Below, piece by piece: positions 8,010-16,746 of a stretch of DNA of 33,077 nucleotides. Numbering within the stretch: the first letter of the stretch is position 1; the number at the start of each line of letters is the position of its first letter. Location: contig CALESB010000040.1 in assembly GCA_937906995.1 (NCBI GenBank), positions 1 through 33,077 on the forward strand. The letters run 5' to 3'. Made by a program: the position numbers and the translations under genes. The notes under the pieces are model-generated. The model was not told the origin of the DNA. It did not search any database and worked only from the letters and a program-made list of their open reading frames with translations. Source of the DNA: an uncultured Sutterella sp. GTDB taxonomy: Bacteria > Pseudomonadota > Gammaproteobacteria > Burkholderiales > Burkholderiaceae_F.

Positions 8010-9254
8010 TTATTTCGCTTCTCGAGTTAAGAGTTCTACAATTTTCAAACTCATATTCAATGAGGCAACAAAGCTGTCAACAGGCAAAAACTCAGCAAAG
8101 CCATGGACATTATGAGCTCCTGTAAAGTAGTTGGGAGTGACCAAACCTCGTGTTGTTAAGGCAGAGCCATCTGAACCACCTCGTGCTGCTACAGTCTTTG
8201 GTTCAATATTAAGTTCTTTTAAGGCCTCATACATCAAATCAATCGGTTGACGATCCTCACCTAGCCCACCTGAGATATTGCTGTAAATATCTTCAATTTG
8301 GGCAACAATCTTTGCCCGAGGGTAACGCTTTTGCATTAATTCTGCGACTGATGCAGCATACGCCTTGCGAGCTTCGTATGTTGCATTATCAAAATCACGA
8401 ATATTGAGTTGCAAATCTGCTCGTGCGGGACTAGCGGTCATGGTCTTAAACCAATAATAGCCATCACGCTCATCTGTATTTTCTGGCGTCTCTAAGCGAC
8501 TAAAGTTATTAATAATGTCATTGGCAATCAGGATTGGATTAACAAGAACACCTTTTGCTGCACAAGGGTGAGTGGTCACCCCCTCAATCAAGAAATGGCA
8601 CTCTGCTGCATTGTAAGTTTCATAAACGACCTCACCGATTTCAGATCCGTCAACTGTATAAGCAAAATCAACCTTAAATTTCTCGAGGTCAAGAAGTTTA
8701 GCTCCTCTCAAACCCGTTTCTTCATCAGGAACAAAAGCGACTCGAATATCTCCGTGAGGCAAATTTTCCTTAATTAAGATTTCAAGCATCGTCATAAGGT
8801 TGGTGACACCTGCCTTATTATCGGCCCCTAAAACACTTGTTCCATCCGTAAAAACAATGTCTTGGCCGATATAGCGACCTAACTCAGGATGTTCATTTAA
8901 GCGAATCCAAAGATCCTTTTCTTTATTTAAGCAAACATCGCCACCCTCATAATGTAACACTTGCGGATGAACCTCTGGACTTAAGCCAACATCAACGGTA
9001 TCAATATGAGCAACGAAACCGATCGCTTTGACGCCAGCAACCGTTGCAGGTAGGTAACCAGTGACGATGGCGTGCTCATCCATATATACATCCTGGACAC
9101 CTAAGGCTTTCAATTCAGACTCAATAGCTCTTGCCATATCCCATTGACTGTTGGATGACGGCACATCTTTAACCTTAGGATTACTTTGACTGGGAATAAC
9201 GACATATTTCAAAAAACGATCAACCAAAACTTTAGCTTTTTGTTGTGAATCCAT
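8010..9254 (-). CDS. pepT: Peptidase T (tripeptidase, M20B), copy 1
   Basis: 414 residues from ATG at 9254, chosen because GAGAGGTG lies eight bases upstream; a longer frame to 9290 lacks a good ribosome-binding site. Peptidase T is a cytosolic di-zinc aminotripeptidase. Metal and catalytic residues of the M20 family are visible: H83 and D85 in VAHIDTVD, D145 in TSVLGADNKAGVTN, E178-E179 in VPDEETGLRG, D202 in TVDGSEIGE, and the late His in NYFTGAHNVHGFAEFLP. It is the downstream member of a tandem pair with the gene at 9399-10640, about three quarters identical by eye with no gaps. Confidence 0.95.
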   Translation of the reverse strand: MDSQQKAKVLVDRFLKYVVIPSQSNPKVKDVPSSNSQWDMARAIESELKALGVQDVYMDEHAIVTGYLPATVAGVKAIGFVAHIDTVDVGLSPEVHPQVLHYEGGDVCLNKEKDLWIRLNEHPELGRYIGQDIVFTDGTSVLGADNKAGVTNLMTMLEILIKENLPHGDIRVAFVPDEETGLRGAKLLDLEKFKVDFAYTVDGSEIGEVVYETYNAAECHFLIEGVTTHPCAAKGVLVNPILIANDIINNFSRLETPENTDERDGYYWFKTMTASPARADLQLNIRDFDNATYEARKAYAASVAELMQKRYPRAKIVAQIEDIYSNISGGLGEDRQPIDLMYEALKELNIEPKTVAARGGSDGSALTTRGLVTPNYFTGAHNVHGFAEFLPVDSFVASLNMSLKIVELLTREAK

Positions 9255-9341
9255 TATGCACCTCTCAAAATGGCAAGATTTAAATAACATCAGTCACTAT
9301 AGGCGTCATTGTTTCAGAAATATATTGTAGAAAGTCCTAAG

Positions 9342-9371
9342 AAAATGGGCCCAACGTTTTGTCAGACCCAT
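9342..9371 (-). terminator. Possible terminator after the second peptidase T gene
   Basis: Read on the minus strand, ATGGGTC pairs with GGCCCAT (one G-U pair) over a loop of about 15 bases and is followed by TTTTC. Stem and T tract are short, so this is a modest candidate. If real, the two pepT genes are separate transcription units. Confidence 0.45.
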
Positions 9372-9398
9372 CTTCCTTATAGATACTTACAAGCTAAC

Positions 9399-10640
9399 TT
9401 ATGCTTTGCGCACCACGAGTTCAATAATCTTAAGTGTTACATCAAGCGAGGCAACAAAACTGTCCACCGGTAAAAATTCTGCAAATCCATGACAGTTATG
9501 ACACCCTGTAAAATAGTTCGGTGTAACGAGTCCTCTTGCTGTAAGAGCAGAGCCATCTGTACCACCACGCATGGCTACTGTTTTTGCCTCGATATTAAGT
9601 TCTTTAAGAGCGTCATACATCAGGTCAATTGGTTCTCGATCTTCTCCTAAACCACCAGAGATATTGCGATAAACATCTTCAATATTAACAACAATTTTTG
9701 CCTTAGGATAACGCTTCTGTAATAGCTCCCCAACACTTAAAACATAGGCTTTACGCTGCTCATACTTAACATCATCAAAGTCACGGATATTTAACTGTAA
9801 ATGCGCTCTCGCAGGATTAGCAGTCATGGTCTTAAACCAATAGTAACCATCTCGTTCGTCTGTATTCTCAGGCGTTTCTAACCTATTGAAATTACTAATA
9901 AAATCATTAGCAATCAAGATAGGATTAACTAAAACACCTTTAGCAGCACAGGGGTGGGTCGTCACCCCTTCAATATCAATATGGCACTCGGCTGCATTAT
10001 AGGTTTCGTAAACCAACTCCCCAATCTCGCCACCATCAATGGTATAGCAGAAGTCGACCTTAAATTTATCTAGATCTAAGAGTTTTGAGCCACGTAATCC
10101 CGTTTCTTCATCTGGTACAAAAGCAACACGAATAGCACCATGAGGAAGTTGCTCCGTTACCATAATTTCCAACATCGTCATGATGTTGGTAACACCCGCC
10201 TTATTATCTGCGCCTAAAACACTTGTACCATCTGTACAAACAATGAACTGATCAAGGTAGCGCATTAATTCCGGATGCTCTGACTCTCGAATCCAAATAT
10301 CCTTTTCTTGATTTAAACAAATATCACCACCACGATAATGCACAACTTGAGGGTGAACATCTGGACTCAGACCGACATCAACAGTATCTGTATGTGCGAC
10401 AAAGCCAAGGGTCTTTGCGCCTTCTACGGTTGCTGGCAAATAACCTGTAACAATGGCGTGTTCATCTACTTCAACTTCTTGTAATCCCAGATGCTTTAAT
10501 TGCGCCTCTAACACTCGTGCCATATTCCACTGGCTTTCTGTCGATGGAACGGCCTTTACTTTGGGGTCACTTTGACTGGAAATTGACAAATAACTTAAAA
10601 ATCGCTCCACTAACGCTTGCGACTTTTGCTGTTGGTCCAT
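9399..10640 (-). CDS. pepT: Peptidase T (tripeptidase, M20B), copy 2
   Basis: 413 residues from ATG at 10640, which has GGAGGTG four bases upstream; the longer frame to 10667 is rejected. It has the same M20B metal-site set as its neighbour: VAHTDTVD, TSVLGADNKAGVTN, VPDEETGLRGSKLLD, TIDGGEIGE and NYFTGCHNCHGFAEFLP. A few positions near the active site differ from copy 1 (GAHNVHG becomes GCHNCHG, FAYTVDGSE becomes FCYTIDGGE), so the copies may differ in substrate preference. TATAGTGA motifs lie upstream of both copies, suggesting that the promoter was duplicated with the gene. It sits downstream of pstA on the same strand. Confidence 0.95.
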   Translation of the reverse strand: MDQQQKSQALVERFLSYLSISSQSDPKVKAVPSTESQWNMARVLEAQLKHLGLQEVEVDEHAIVTGYLPATVEGAKTLGFVAHTDTVDVGLSPDVHPQVVHYRGGDICLNQEKDIWIRESEHPELMRYLDQFIVCTDGTSVLGADNKAGVTNIMTMLEIMVTEQLPHGAIRVAFVPDEETGLRGSKLLDLDKFKVDFCYTIDGGEIGELVYETYNAAECHIDIEGVTTHPCAAKGVLVNPILIANDFISNFNRLETPENTDERDGYYWFKTMTANPARAHLQLNIRDFDDVKYEQRKAYVLSVGELLQKRYPKAKIVVNIEDVYRNISGGLGEDREPIDLMYDALKELNIEAKTVAMRGGTDGSALTARGLVTPNYFTGCHNCHGFAEFLPVDSFVASLDVTLKIIELVVRKA

Positions 10641-10729
10641 GATGCACCTCCAAAAAAATGGGCTCACAATGATTCACTATAAATCACTATAAACCCATTT
10701 AATTGGAAAGGTAATGCTCGATAATCCTA

Positions 10730-11614
10730 CTATTGACGAGCGATCTTTTTTTGTGCGCGAGAGCGAATCATCAAAGCGATACCATTAAGCCCCAAAACCA
10801 TCAAAACTAAAACAAATGCTGTTGCATATTGCAAGGGACGCGTTGCATCAACATCCACACTAGAGGTTGCCAAAACATAAATATGGTAAGGCAAAGACAT
10901 CACTGGGTCCATAATTGAGTGTGTCATCTTCGGTGTATAAAACACTGCTGCCGTATACATAATAGCGGCCGTTTCACCTGCAACACGTGATAGTGCCAAA
11001 ATGTTACCCGTTAAAACACCTGGCAATGCAGCCGGTAAAACAATTTTGAAAATTGTTTGTTTCTTTGTTGCCCCCAATGCCAAAGAAGCTTCACGCCAGG
11101 CCTGGGGTACTTGATTGAGTGCAGCCTCTGTCGTATTAATAACAATGGGTAGTGCCAACAAAGCCAACGTTAAAATACCAGATAAAAGACTAACGCCTAA
11201 GCCACAAACCGTAACAAAGAAAGTTAAGCCAAACAAACCAAAAATAACTGATGGCACCCCTGACAAATTAGATACCGCTAAGCGTACGCCAGAAACAAAT
11301 CGACCTTGACCTCCATACTCAGTCAAGTACAGTGCCGAAGCAACCCCCAAAGGTAATGCAATGGCAGTTGCTCCTACAGCCAAATAGAAAGTACCAACAA
11401 TACAAGGCCAAATCCCACCAGCGGTCATCATTTCACGAGGTGAGTCGGTCAAAAATTCCCAGGATAAGGCCGGCAATGCGTTATCAATTAGATAAAACAA
11501 AATGGCAACAATTGCACCACCAGTTACCAAGGTTGACAATCGCATCAAATTTAAGCCGATAAATTGAGCCATGTAGCGGCCCTGAGAAGAACGAACTTTA
11601 CCGTTAACTGACAT
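10730..11614 (-). CDS. pstA: Phosphate ABC transporter permease PstA
   Basis: 294 residues with about six membrane segments. The binding-protein-dependent transport loop is visible as SLALGATKKQTIFKIVLPAA around residues 175-195. PstA with PstC forms the membrane channel of the high-affinity phosphate transporter, and PstB, encoded at 3119-3889, supplies ATPase activity. The start has AGGAG five bases upstream. It lies eight bases behind pstC, so the two are co-transcribed. pstB does not follow it, unlike in the usual pstSCAB order. Confidence 0.95.
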   Translation of the reverse strand: MSVNGKVRSSQGRYMAQFIGLNLMRLSTLVTGGAIVAILFYLIDNALPALSWEFLTDSPREMMTAGGIWPCIVGTFYLAVGATAIALPLGVASALYLTEYGGQGRFVSGVRLAVSNLSGVPSVIFGLFGLTFFVTVCGLGVSLLSGILTLALLALPIVINTTEAALNQVPQAWREASLALGATKKQTIFKIVLPAALPGVLTGNILALSRVAGETAAIMYTAAVFYTPKMTHSIMDPVMSLPYHIYVLATSSVDVDATRPLQYATAFVLVLMVLGLNGIALMIRSRAQKKIARQ

Positions 11615-11622
11615 TTACACTC

Positions 11623-12510
11623 CTATCGCTTACCGATTTGATACTTCTTAGTGAAATAGAAAGCTGTGGCATTAAACAAAAAAGTTGTCACAAAAAGGAC
11701 CAAACCCGTCGCAAATAATGCGTAGTAATGGGTTGAACCGACAGCAGCTTCTGCCATTTCAGCAGCAATTGAGGCTGTCATCGGTCGCAGTGGATCGAAA
11801 ATACTTTCTGGAATGATCGCCGCACCACCGGCCACCATCAAAACAACCATCGTTTCACCCAAGGCTCGAGAAATGCCTAACATCACAGCGGTCCCAATAC
11901 CACCTAAAGCGTATCGAAATTGAACTTTATAGAGCGTTTCCCAACGTGTAGCTCCCAATGCTAATGAGGCTTCCGAAAGTGCAGATGGTACATTACGCAG
12001 TGCATCCTCAGAAATTGAGCAAATAAAAGGGACACACATTAGGCTTAACATAACGGATGCATTTAACCAATTTAAGCCAGAATCTAATCCCAACGTGTTT
12101 TGTAACCATGGAGCAACAAGAACCATCCCCAAAAAGCCGATAATGACAGAGGGCAAGGCAGCCAACAATTCAATTGCAGGCTTAACAACTTGACGAACCC
12201 AGGGGCTTGCAAAATAGGCCAAATAAGCAGCTGTTAGCAAACCAATCGGTAACGAAATAAGCGTAGTCGTTGCGGCAACACAGAGACTAGCAACGAGCAA
12301 AGCACCAATTTCAAAATCCGGATTGTCCCCTGTTGGGTACCACTCTGTACCGAAAAGAAAGCGGAAAAACTCCACTTCACGGAAAATAGGAAGAGCTTGA
12401 GAGAGAAGAAAAACCAAAATGGCAGCTAACGCCAAGATTGAAACAAAAGCGATAGCTGCCAATTGTTTTTCAAACCCTTCTCGACGCTTAGAAACTACGA
12501 GAGTATTCAT
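11623..12510 (-). CDS. pstC: Phosphate ABC transporter permease PstC
   Basis: 295 residues with about six membrane segments. The permease signature loop is readable as SLALGATRWETLYKVQFRYA, and GISRALGETMVVLMVAGG matches the PstC segment after that loop. It partners PstA in the inner membrane. It lies 27 bases behind pstS and eight bases ahead of pstA, forming a pstS-pstC-pstA operon read leftward. Confidence 0.96.
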   Translation of the reverse strand: MNTLVVSKRREGFEKQLAAIAFVSILALAAILVFLLSQALPIFREVEFFRFLFGTEWYPTGDNPDFEIGALLVASLCVAATTTLISLPIGLLTAAYLAYFASPWVRQVVKPAIELLAALPSVIIGFLGMVLVAPWLQNTLGLDSGLNWLNASVMLSLMCVPFICSISEDALRNVPSALSEASLALGATRWETLYKVQFRYALGGIGTAVMLGISRALGETMVVLMVAGGAAIIPESIFDPLRPMTASIAAEMAEAAVGSTHYYALFATGLVLFVTTFLFNATAFYFTKKYQIGKR

Positions 12511-12537
12511 GATGAGAAAAGTTTGAATGAGAGCAAA

Positions 12538-13356
12538 TTACTTCTTAGAAACTGGAACAAAGCCCACTTCCTTAACCGACTTTTGACCTTCTTGACTCAA
12601 CGCGAAGTCCAACAAAGCCTTTGTATCGCCAGCAGCTTGACCATTCGTAAAGAGGTACAACTCACGAGAAAGCGGCCATGCAAACGTTTCTGCAGTCTTC
12701 ATCGTAGCTTCGGTACCTCCGATGCTCAATGCCTTGATATCCTTGGTGAGATACCCTAAACCAACATAGCCGATAGCATTCGGATTCTTGGCAACCGTTT
12801 GTAAGACAGCACCGTTACTGGCTTGCAAGAGAGCACGTTGTTGAATACGCTCCCCCTTCATCACTAAAGATTCCCACGTTTCAAACGTGCCTGAAGAGGA
12901 ATCTCGAGAGATCACTGTAATACGAGCATCCTTACCACCAACTTGCTTCCAATTTGTAATGCGGCCAGCATAGATGTCTCGAATTTGTTCTAGCGTTAAA
13001 TCCTTAACACCATTCGCAGGATTGACAACCGGAACAATAGCGTCAATTGCTACAACGTAACGAACTGCTTCGCCGCCACCCTTCTTAACGGCTTCAACTT
13101 CTGCAGGCTTCATATCACGACTAGCCATAGCTACATCGGTCGTCTTTTCCATCAATGCCTTAATACCATGACCTGAGCCACCACCAGAGATAGAGACTTG
13201 CACGGAAGGATTAGCCTTCATAAAGTTTTCACTAATCTTTTGCATAGCCGGCAAAACCGTCGTAGAACCATTGACAACCACATTGCCTGCATTAGCAACA
13301 AAACTTGCACAACCGATTGCAGAAGCTAACAACAAAGAAACAATCGTACGTTTCAT
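12538..13356 (-). CDS. pstS: Periplasmic phosphate-binding protein PstS
   Basis: 272 residues, a short PstS of the PBP-like-2 type. Residues 1-23 form a Sec signal peptide with a probable signal peptidase I site after VANA. Phosphate-contact motifs are visible: NGSTTVLP near the N-terminus, SGGGSGHGIKAL, ASRDMKPAE, and SRDSSSGTFETW. It delivers periplasmic phosphate to PstCA. The start has AAAGGAAAAAG upstream. First gene of pstSCA, directly under a PhoB-box array. Confidence 0.96.
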   Translation of the reverse strand: MKRTIVSLLLASAIGCASFVANAGNVVVNGSTTVLPAMQKISENFMKANPSVQVSISGGGSGHGIKALMEKTTDVAMASRDMKPAEVEAVKKGGGEAVRYVVAIDAIVPVVNPANGVKDLTLEQIRDIYAGRITNWKQVGGKDARITVISRDSSSGTFETWESLVMKGERIQQRALLQASNGAVLQTVAKNPNAIGYVGLGYLTKDIKALSIGGTEATMKTAETFAWPLSRELYLFTNGQAAGDTKALLDFALSQEGQKSVKEVGFVPVSKK

Positions 13357-13412
13357 TTTCTTTTTCCTTTAGAAAATTGGAGATTAATTTAAGTCGTTTG
13401 AACTTGGTGGGT

Positions 13413-13498
13413 ATTGTGCAGTTGAGCAATGACAACCTAATGACAGTTACGTTAAATTTTTATGACGTTTTTTCTCTACTATGACAAAACGATGACAA
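13413..13498 (-). promoter_or_regulatory. PhoB-box array upstream of pstS
   Basis: On the minus strand there are two canonical Pho boxes. The distal one is TTGTCAT-4-TTGTCAT (13498-13481). The proximal one is CTGTCAT-4-TTGTCAT (13446-13429), followed 10 bases later by a possible -10 CACAAT (13418-13413). An extra half-site ACGTCAT (13468-13462) lies exactly two 11-base periods from the proximal box. This predicts strong PhoB-dependent expression of pstSCA. Confidence 0.85.
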
Positions 13499-13514
13499 AA
13501 ACGAAAAATGAAAG

Positions 13515-13550
13515 AAAAACTCCTCAACCCTTGGATAAAAAGTTGAGGAG
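13515..13550 (-). terminator. Terminator after the RND efflux operon
   Basis: On the minus strand, CTCCTCAAC pairs with GTTGAGGAG over a loop of about 13 bases and is followed by TTTTTCTTTC. It ends the efflux transcript just before the pstS Pho boxes. Confidence 0.8.
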
Positions 13551-13581
13551 CTTATTGAGACCTAACCTTGAAAATTAGCCA

Positions 13582-16500
13582 CTATTCTTCATGACCTTTA
13601 TTAGTGAGAAATGGTGATTTGTCGTCATCATCTTCATCTCTGCGCACCTGTTTTTTACTAACAAACCAGGTAAAGAAAACAGGTACAAAGATCACCGCTA
13701 CAAACGTCGCCATTAACATTCCACCTAAAACCCCCGTGCCCATCGATTGGCGAGAAGCTGCACCAGGACCGGTTGCAATAGCCAATGGTAAAACGCCCAA
13801 AATGAAAGCTAATGATGTCATTAAAATTGGACGCAAACGCAATGACACTGCCTCGAGAGCTGCATCAAAAACGCTTTTACCGGATTCTAATTTTTGCGCA
13901 GCAAACTCAACAATCAAAATGGCATTTTTGGCAGTTAAGCCTACCAAAACCAAAAGGCCAATTTGGAAGTAGATATCATTGGATAAACCTCGCGCATAAG
14001 TTGCTACTAAAGCTCCCAGAACTGAGAACGGCACAGATAAAACTACTGCGATCGGTAAAGACCAACGTTCATATTGAGCGGCCAAAATCAAAAATACGAC
14101 TAATATCCCAAAAATAAATGCCGTACTCGCTGAAGCTCCAAGGCGCTTTTCTTGAAATGCTTGATCGGTCCAGCCAATAGCATACCCATCAGGAAGGACC
14201 TCTTCAGCAATCCGCTCAACTTCTGCAATTGCCTCACCCGAACTAATACCGTGGATTGCCTGTCCCATAAAACGGGCAGAAAGATAACCATTCATTCGAG
14301 CTAAAGTCTCTGCGCCAGAAGTACGCTCCCAAGACACTAACGCGGATAAAGGTATCATTTCTCCTGAATTCGAGCGAACCCAGGCGCGCCCTAAATGTTC
14401 TGGCTTCATCCGATATTGGCTTTCGGCTTGCATGATGACTCTGTTGATTTTGCCGTTGCGAGTAAAGTCATTGATATAAGTACCACCCATAAAGGCAGAC
14501 AAGGTTGTATATACCTCTGAAATAGATACCCCCATTGCTAAGGCCTTCGCTTCATCTACGTTAACCAATAACATTGGAGACTCTGCCTTGGCCGTCGTGC
14601 GTAAACTTGTCAAAATAGGTGACTTTTGCAGTTCAGCTATAAATAGTTCTGCCACTTGTTGAAGAACCAATGGATCATCACTTTCTCGAGACTGTAAATA
14701 ACCTGCAAAACCGGCAGCTGAACCCAAACCTCGAATAGGAGCTGGTGTTGAAGACACGGCCACACCATCGGTCAGACCTTTGGCTAACTCATTAAGTGCT
14801 GCTGCAACATCGTTAGCTGAATTTTCTCTATCGTCCCAATGCTTTAATTTGATAAAGAAAGTCGCTGCACTTTGACGAACATCATTTGCAACGGTATCAA
14901 AACCCGTCAAAGTCAAAACAGATTCAACACCTTCGATTTTGCTCATCCCTTCCCGTAAGTCTTCAGCTACCTTCTCTGTACGTACAAGTGAGGCCCCTTC
15001 AGGCAAACTTAAACTCATACGAACAATACCCTGATCCTCACGAGGAACAAATGATGTCGGCGTTATCTGCAACATTGCCCAACAGGCCCCGATTGTTGCA
15101 AACAAAATAACACCACTAGCGATACGGTGATGCAATGCTAAGCTCACCCATCGTTGAAAAAGATGGGTATAACGACCCAATGCAATATTAAATCGGCGGA
15201 AAAATCGAGGGGGAGTTTCTGTTCGTGGCTTCAAAATTAGAGCACATAACGCAGGTGTCAATGTTAAAGCGACAAAACCGGAAATGATGACAGAAATCGT
15301 AATGGTAATTGCAAATTGCCGATAAAGCTCACCTGCCATCCCTCCTAAAAAAGCAACGGGGATAAATACAGATGAAAGCACTAATACAATGGCAACCAAT
15401 GCTCCTGCCACTTCTTTCATAGCCTTTTTCGACGCAGCTCTAGCACTTAAGCCTTCAGCTACCATGATGCGTTCAACATTCTCAAGCACCACAATGGCAT
15501 CATCAACCACAATGCCAATAGCCAGGGTCATAGCAAAGAGTGTTAACGTATTAATTGTAAAGCCAAAAGCCCAAAGGCCAACCATCGTGCCAATAAGTGA
15601 CACTGGTACTGCAATCATCGGAATAAGAGTTGCTCTCCAACTTTGCAAGAAAAGATAAACAACCACCAAAACTAGCAACCCTGCCTCAATAAGTGTTTTC
15701 ACAACCTCATTTAATGAAGCAGAAATAAATACCGTTGTATCGTCAGAAATTGTGTGGGTTAAGCGTCCTTCTGGGAAACGTTCAACAAGCCGAGCCAACT
15801 CTTCTTTTACCAACTTGGCAGTACTCATGGCATTGGCACCCGTTTGAAGATACACTCCAACCGTTACAGACGGCGCTCCATCTTGCTGGTTATAAGAGTC
15901 ATAGCTTCGCTTGCCCACTTCAACACGAGCAACATCTCGGACACGAATAATGCCGTCAGGACCATTGGAGCGAATCGTAATATTGCCAAACTCCTCAGGC
16001 GTTAAGAGTTGACCTCGCATTGTGATCGTGTAAAACAATTGTTGGTCATCTTCAGTTGGTGCAGCCCCTAAGCGTCCCGCTGCGTACTGGCGGTTCTGAG
16101 CTTTTACAGCATCTTCCACATCTTTAGCTGTAACACCCAAAATGGCCATTTTGTCGGGATTGAGCCAAATACGCATAGCGCCTTGAACATTCCCAAAAAC
16201 ACTTACATCTCCTACACCCTCGATACGCTTTAAGTCGTCCACCATATTAACCGTGGCATAATCGGCCATTTGCATGGGATTCATTGAGCGATCAGGTGAG
16301 GTCAACACAATCATTAATAGCGATTCTTCACTACGCTTTCGAACATTCACCCCATTCTGGCGCACTGACTCAGGCAAGCGACGCTCAGCAGATCGCACAC
16401 GATTATTGATTTCTAGCATGGCCTCATTGGGATCGGTGCCTACTTCAAAAGTGCACGCAATTCTCACATCGCCATTAGATCGTATTGATGTAGTGTAATA

Positions 16501-16731
16501 CTGCAGACCTTCTACACCAGAGAGTTGATCTTCGATAGGTGCAGCAATTGTTCGAGCCAAAGTTTTTGCATCTGCCCCTTCATAGCTCGTTGAAATGTAC
16601 ACTCCTGGTGGTGAAATATCGGGATACTGTGATAACGGCAATACTCTACTTGCAACAAGACCTGCTACAACAATCAAAATTGACAAGACCGCAGCAAAAA
16701 TAGGGCGTCTAATACAAAATTGGGAAAGCAT
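13582..16731 (-). CDS. RND (HAE1/AcrB-type) multidrug efflux pump, inner-membrane subunit
   Basis: 1049 residues, the standard length for AcrB/MexB-like proton-driven trimeric exporters. Start MLSQFCIRRPIFA is typical, with TM1 at about 10-28. The proton-relay aspartates are D410-D411 in GIVVDDAIVVLENV and the relay lysine is in GLTAKNAILIVEFA near residue 940. HAE1 features include LSQYPDISPP, LTPALCALILKP, FVPREDQGI and RPILMTSLAFILGVLPLA. The C-terminus is unusually acidic (RRDEDDDDKS). It lies 15 bases behind the adaptor gene. No outer-membrane factor or local regulator gene is adjacent, so a channel encoded elsewhere is needed. Substrates cannot be told from sequence. Confidence 0.95.
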   Translation of the reverse strand: MLSQFCIRRPIFAAVLSILIVVAGLVASRVLPLSQYPDISPPGVYISTSYEGADAKTLARTIAAPIEDQLSGVEGLQYYTTSIRSNGDVRIACTFEVGTDPNEAMLEINNRVRSAERRLPESVRQNGVNVRKRSEESLLMIVLTSPDRSMNPMQMADYATVNMVDDLKRIEGVGDVSVFGNVQGAMRIWLNPDKMAILGVTAKDVEDAVKAQNRQYAAGRLGAAPTEDDQQLFYTITMRGQLLTPEEFGNITIRSNGPDGIIRVRDVARVEVGKRSYDSYNQQDGAPSVTVGVYLQTGANAMSTAKLVKEELARLVERFPEGRLTHTISDDTTVFISASLNEVVKTLIEAGLLVLVVVYLFLQSWRATLIPMIAVPVSLIGTMVGLWAFGFTINTLTLFAMTLAIGIVVDDAIVVLENVERIMVAEGLSARAASKKAMKEVAGALVAIVLVLSSVFIPVAFLGGMAGELYRQFAITITISVIISGFVALTLTPALCALILKPRTETPPRFFRRFNIALGRYTHLFQRWVSLALHHRIASGVILFATIGACWAMLQITPTSFVPREDQGIVRMSLSLPEGASLVRTEKVAEDLREGMSKIEGVESVLTLTGFDTVANDVRQSAATFFIKLKHWDDRENSANDVAAALNELAKGLTDGVAVSSTPAPIRGLGSAAGFAGYLQSRESDDPLVLQQVAELFIAELQKSPILTSLRTTAKAESPMLLVNVDEAKALAMGVSISEVYTTLSAFMGGTYINDFTRNGKINRVIMQAESQYRMKPEHLGRAWVRSNSGEMIPLSALVSWERTSGAETLARMNGYLSARFMGQAIHGISSGEAIAEVERIAEEVLPDGYAIGWTDQAFQEKRLGASASTAFIFGILVVFLILAAQYERWSLPIAVVLSVPFSVLGALVATYARGLSNDIYFQIGLLVLVGLTAKNAILIVEFAAQKLESGKSVFDAALEAVSLRLRPILMTSLAFILGVLPLAIATGPGAASRQSMGTGVLGGMLMATFVAVIFVPVFFTWFVSKKQVRRDEDDDDKSPFLTNKGHEE

Positions 16732-16746
16732 TATTGACCCCCTGTG

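Noticed and set aside
12463..12759. Plus-strand open frame of 98 codons over the pstC/pstS junction
   Set aside because: It lies antisense to two well-supported genes, has no family resemblance and is explained by codon structure of the real genes.
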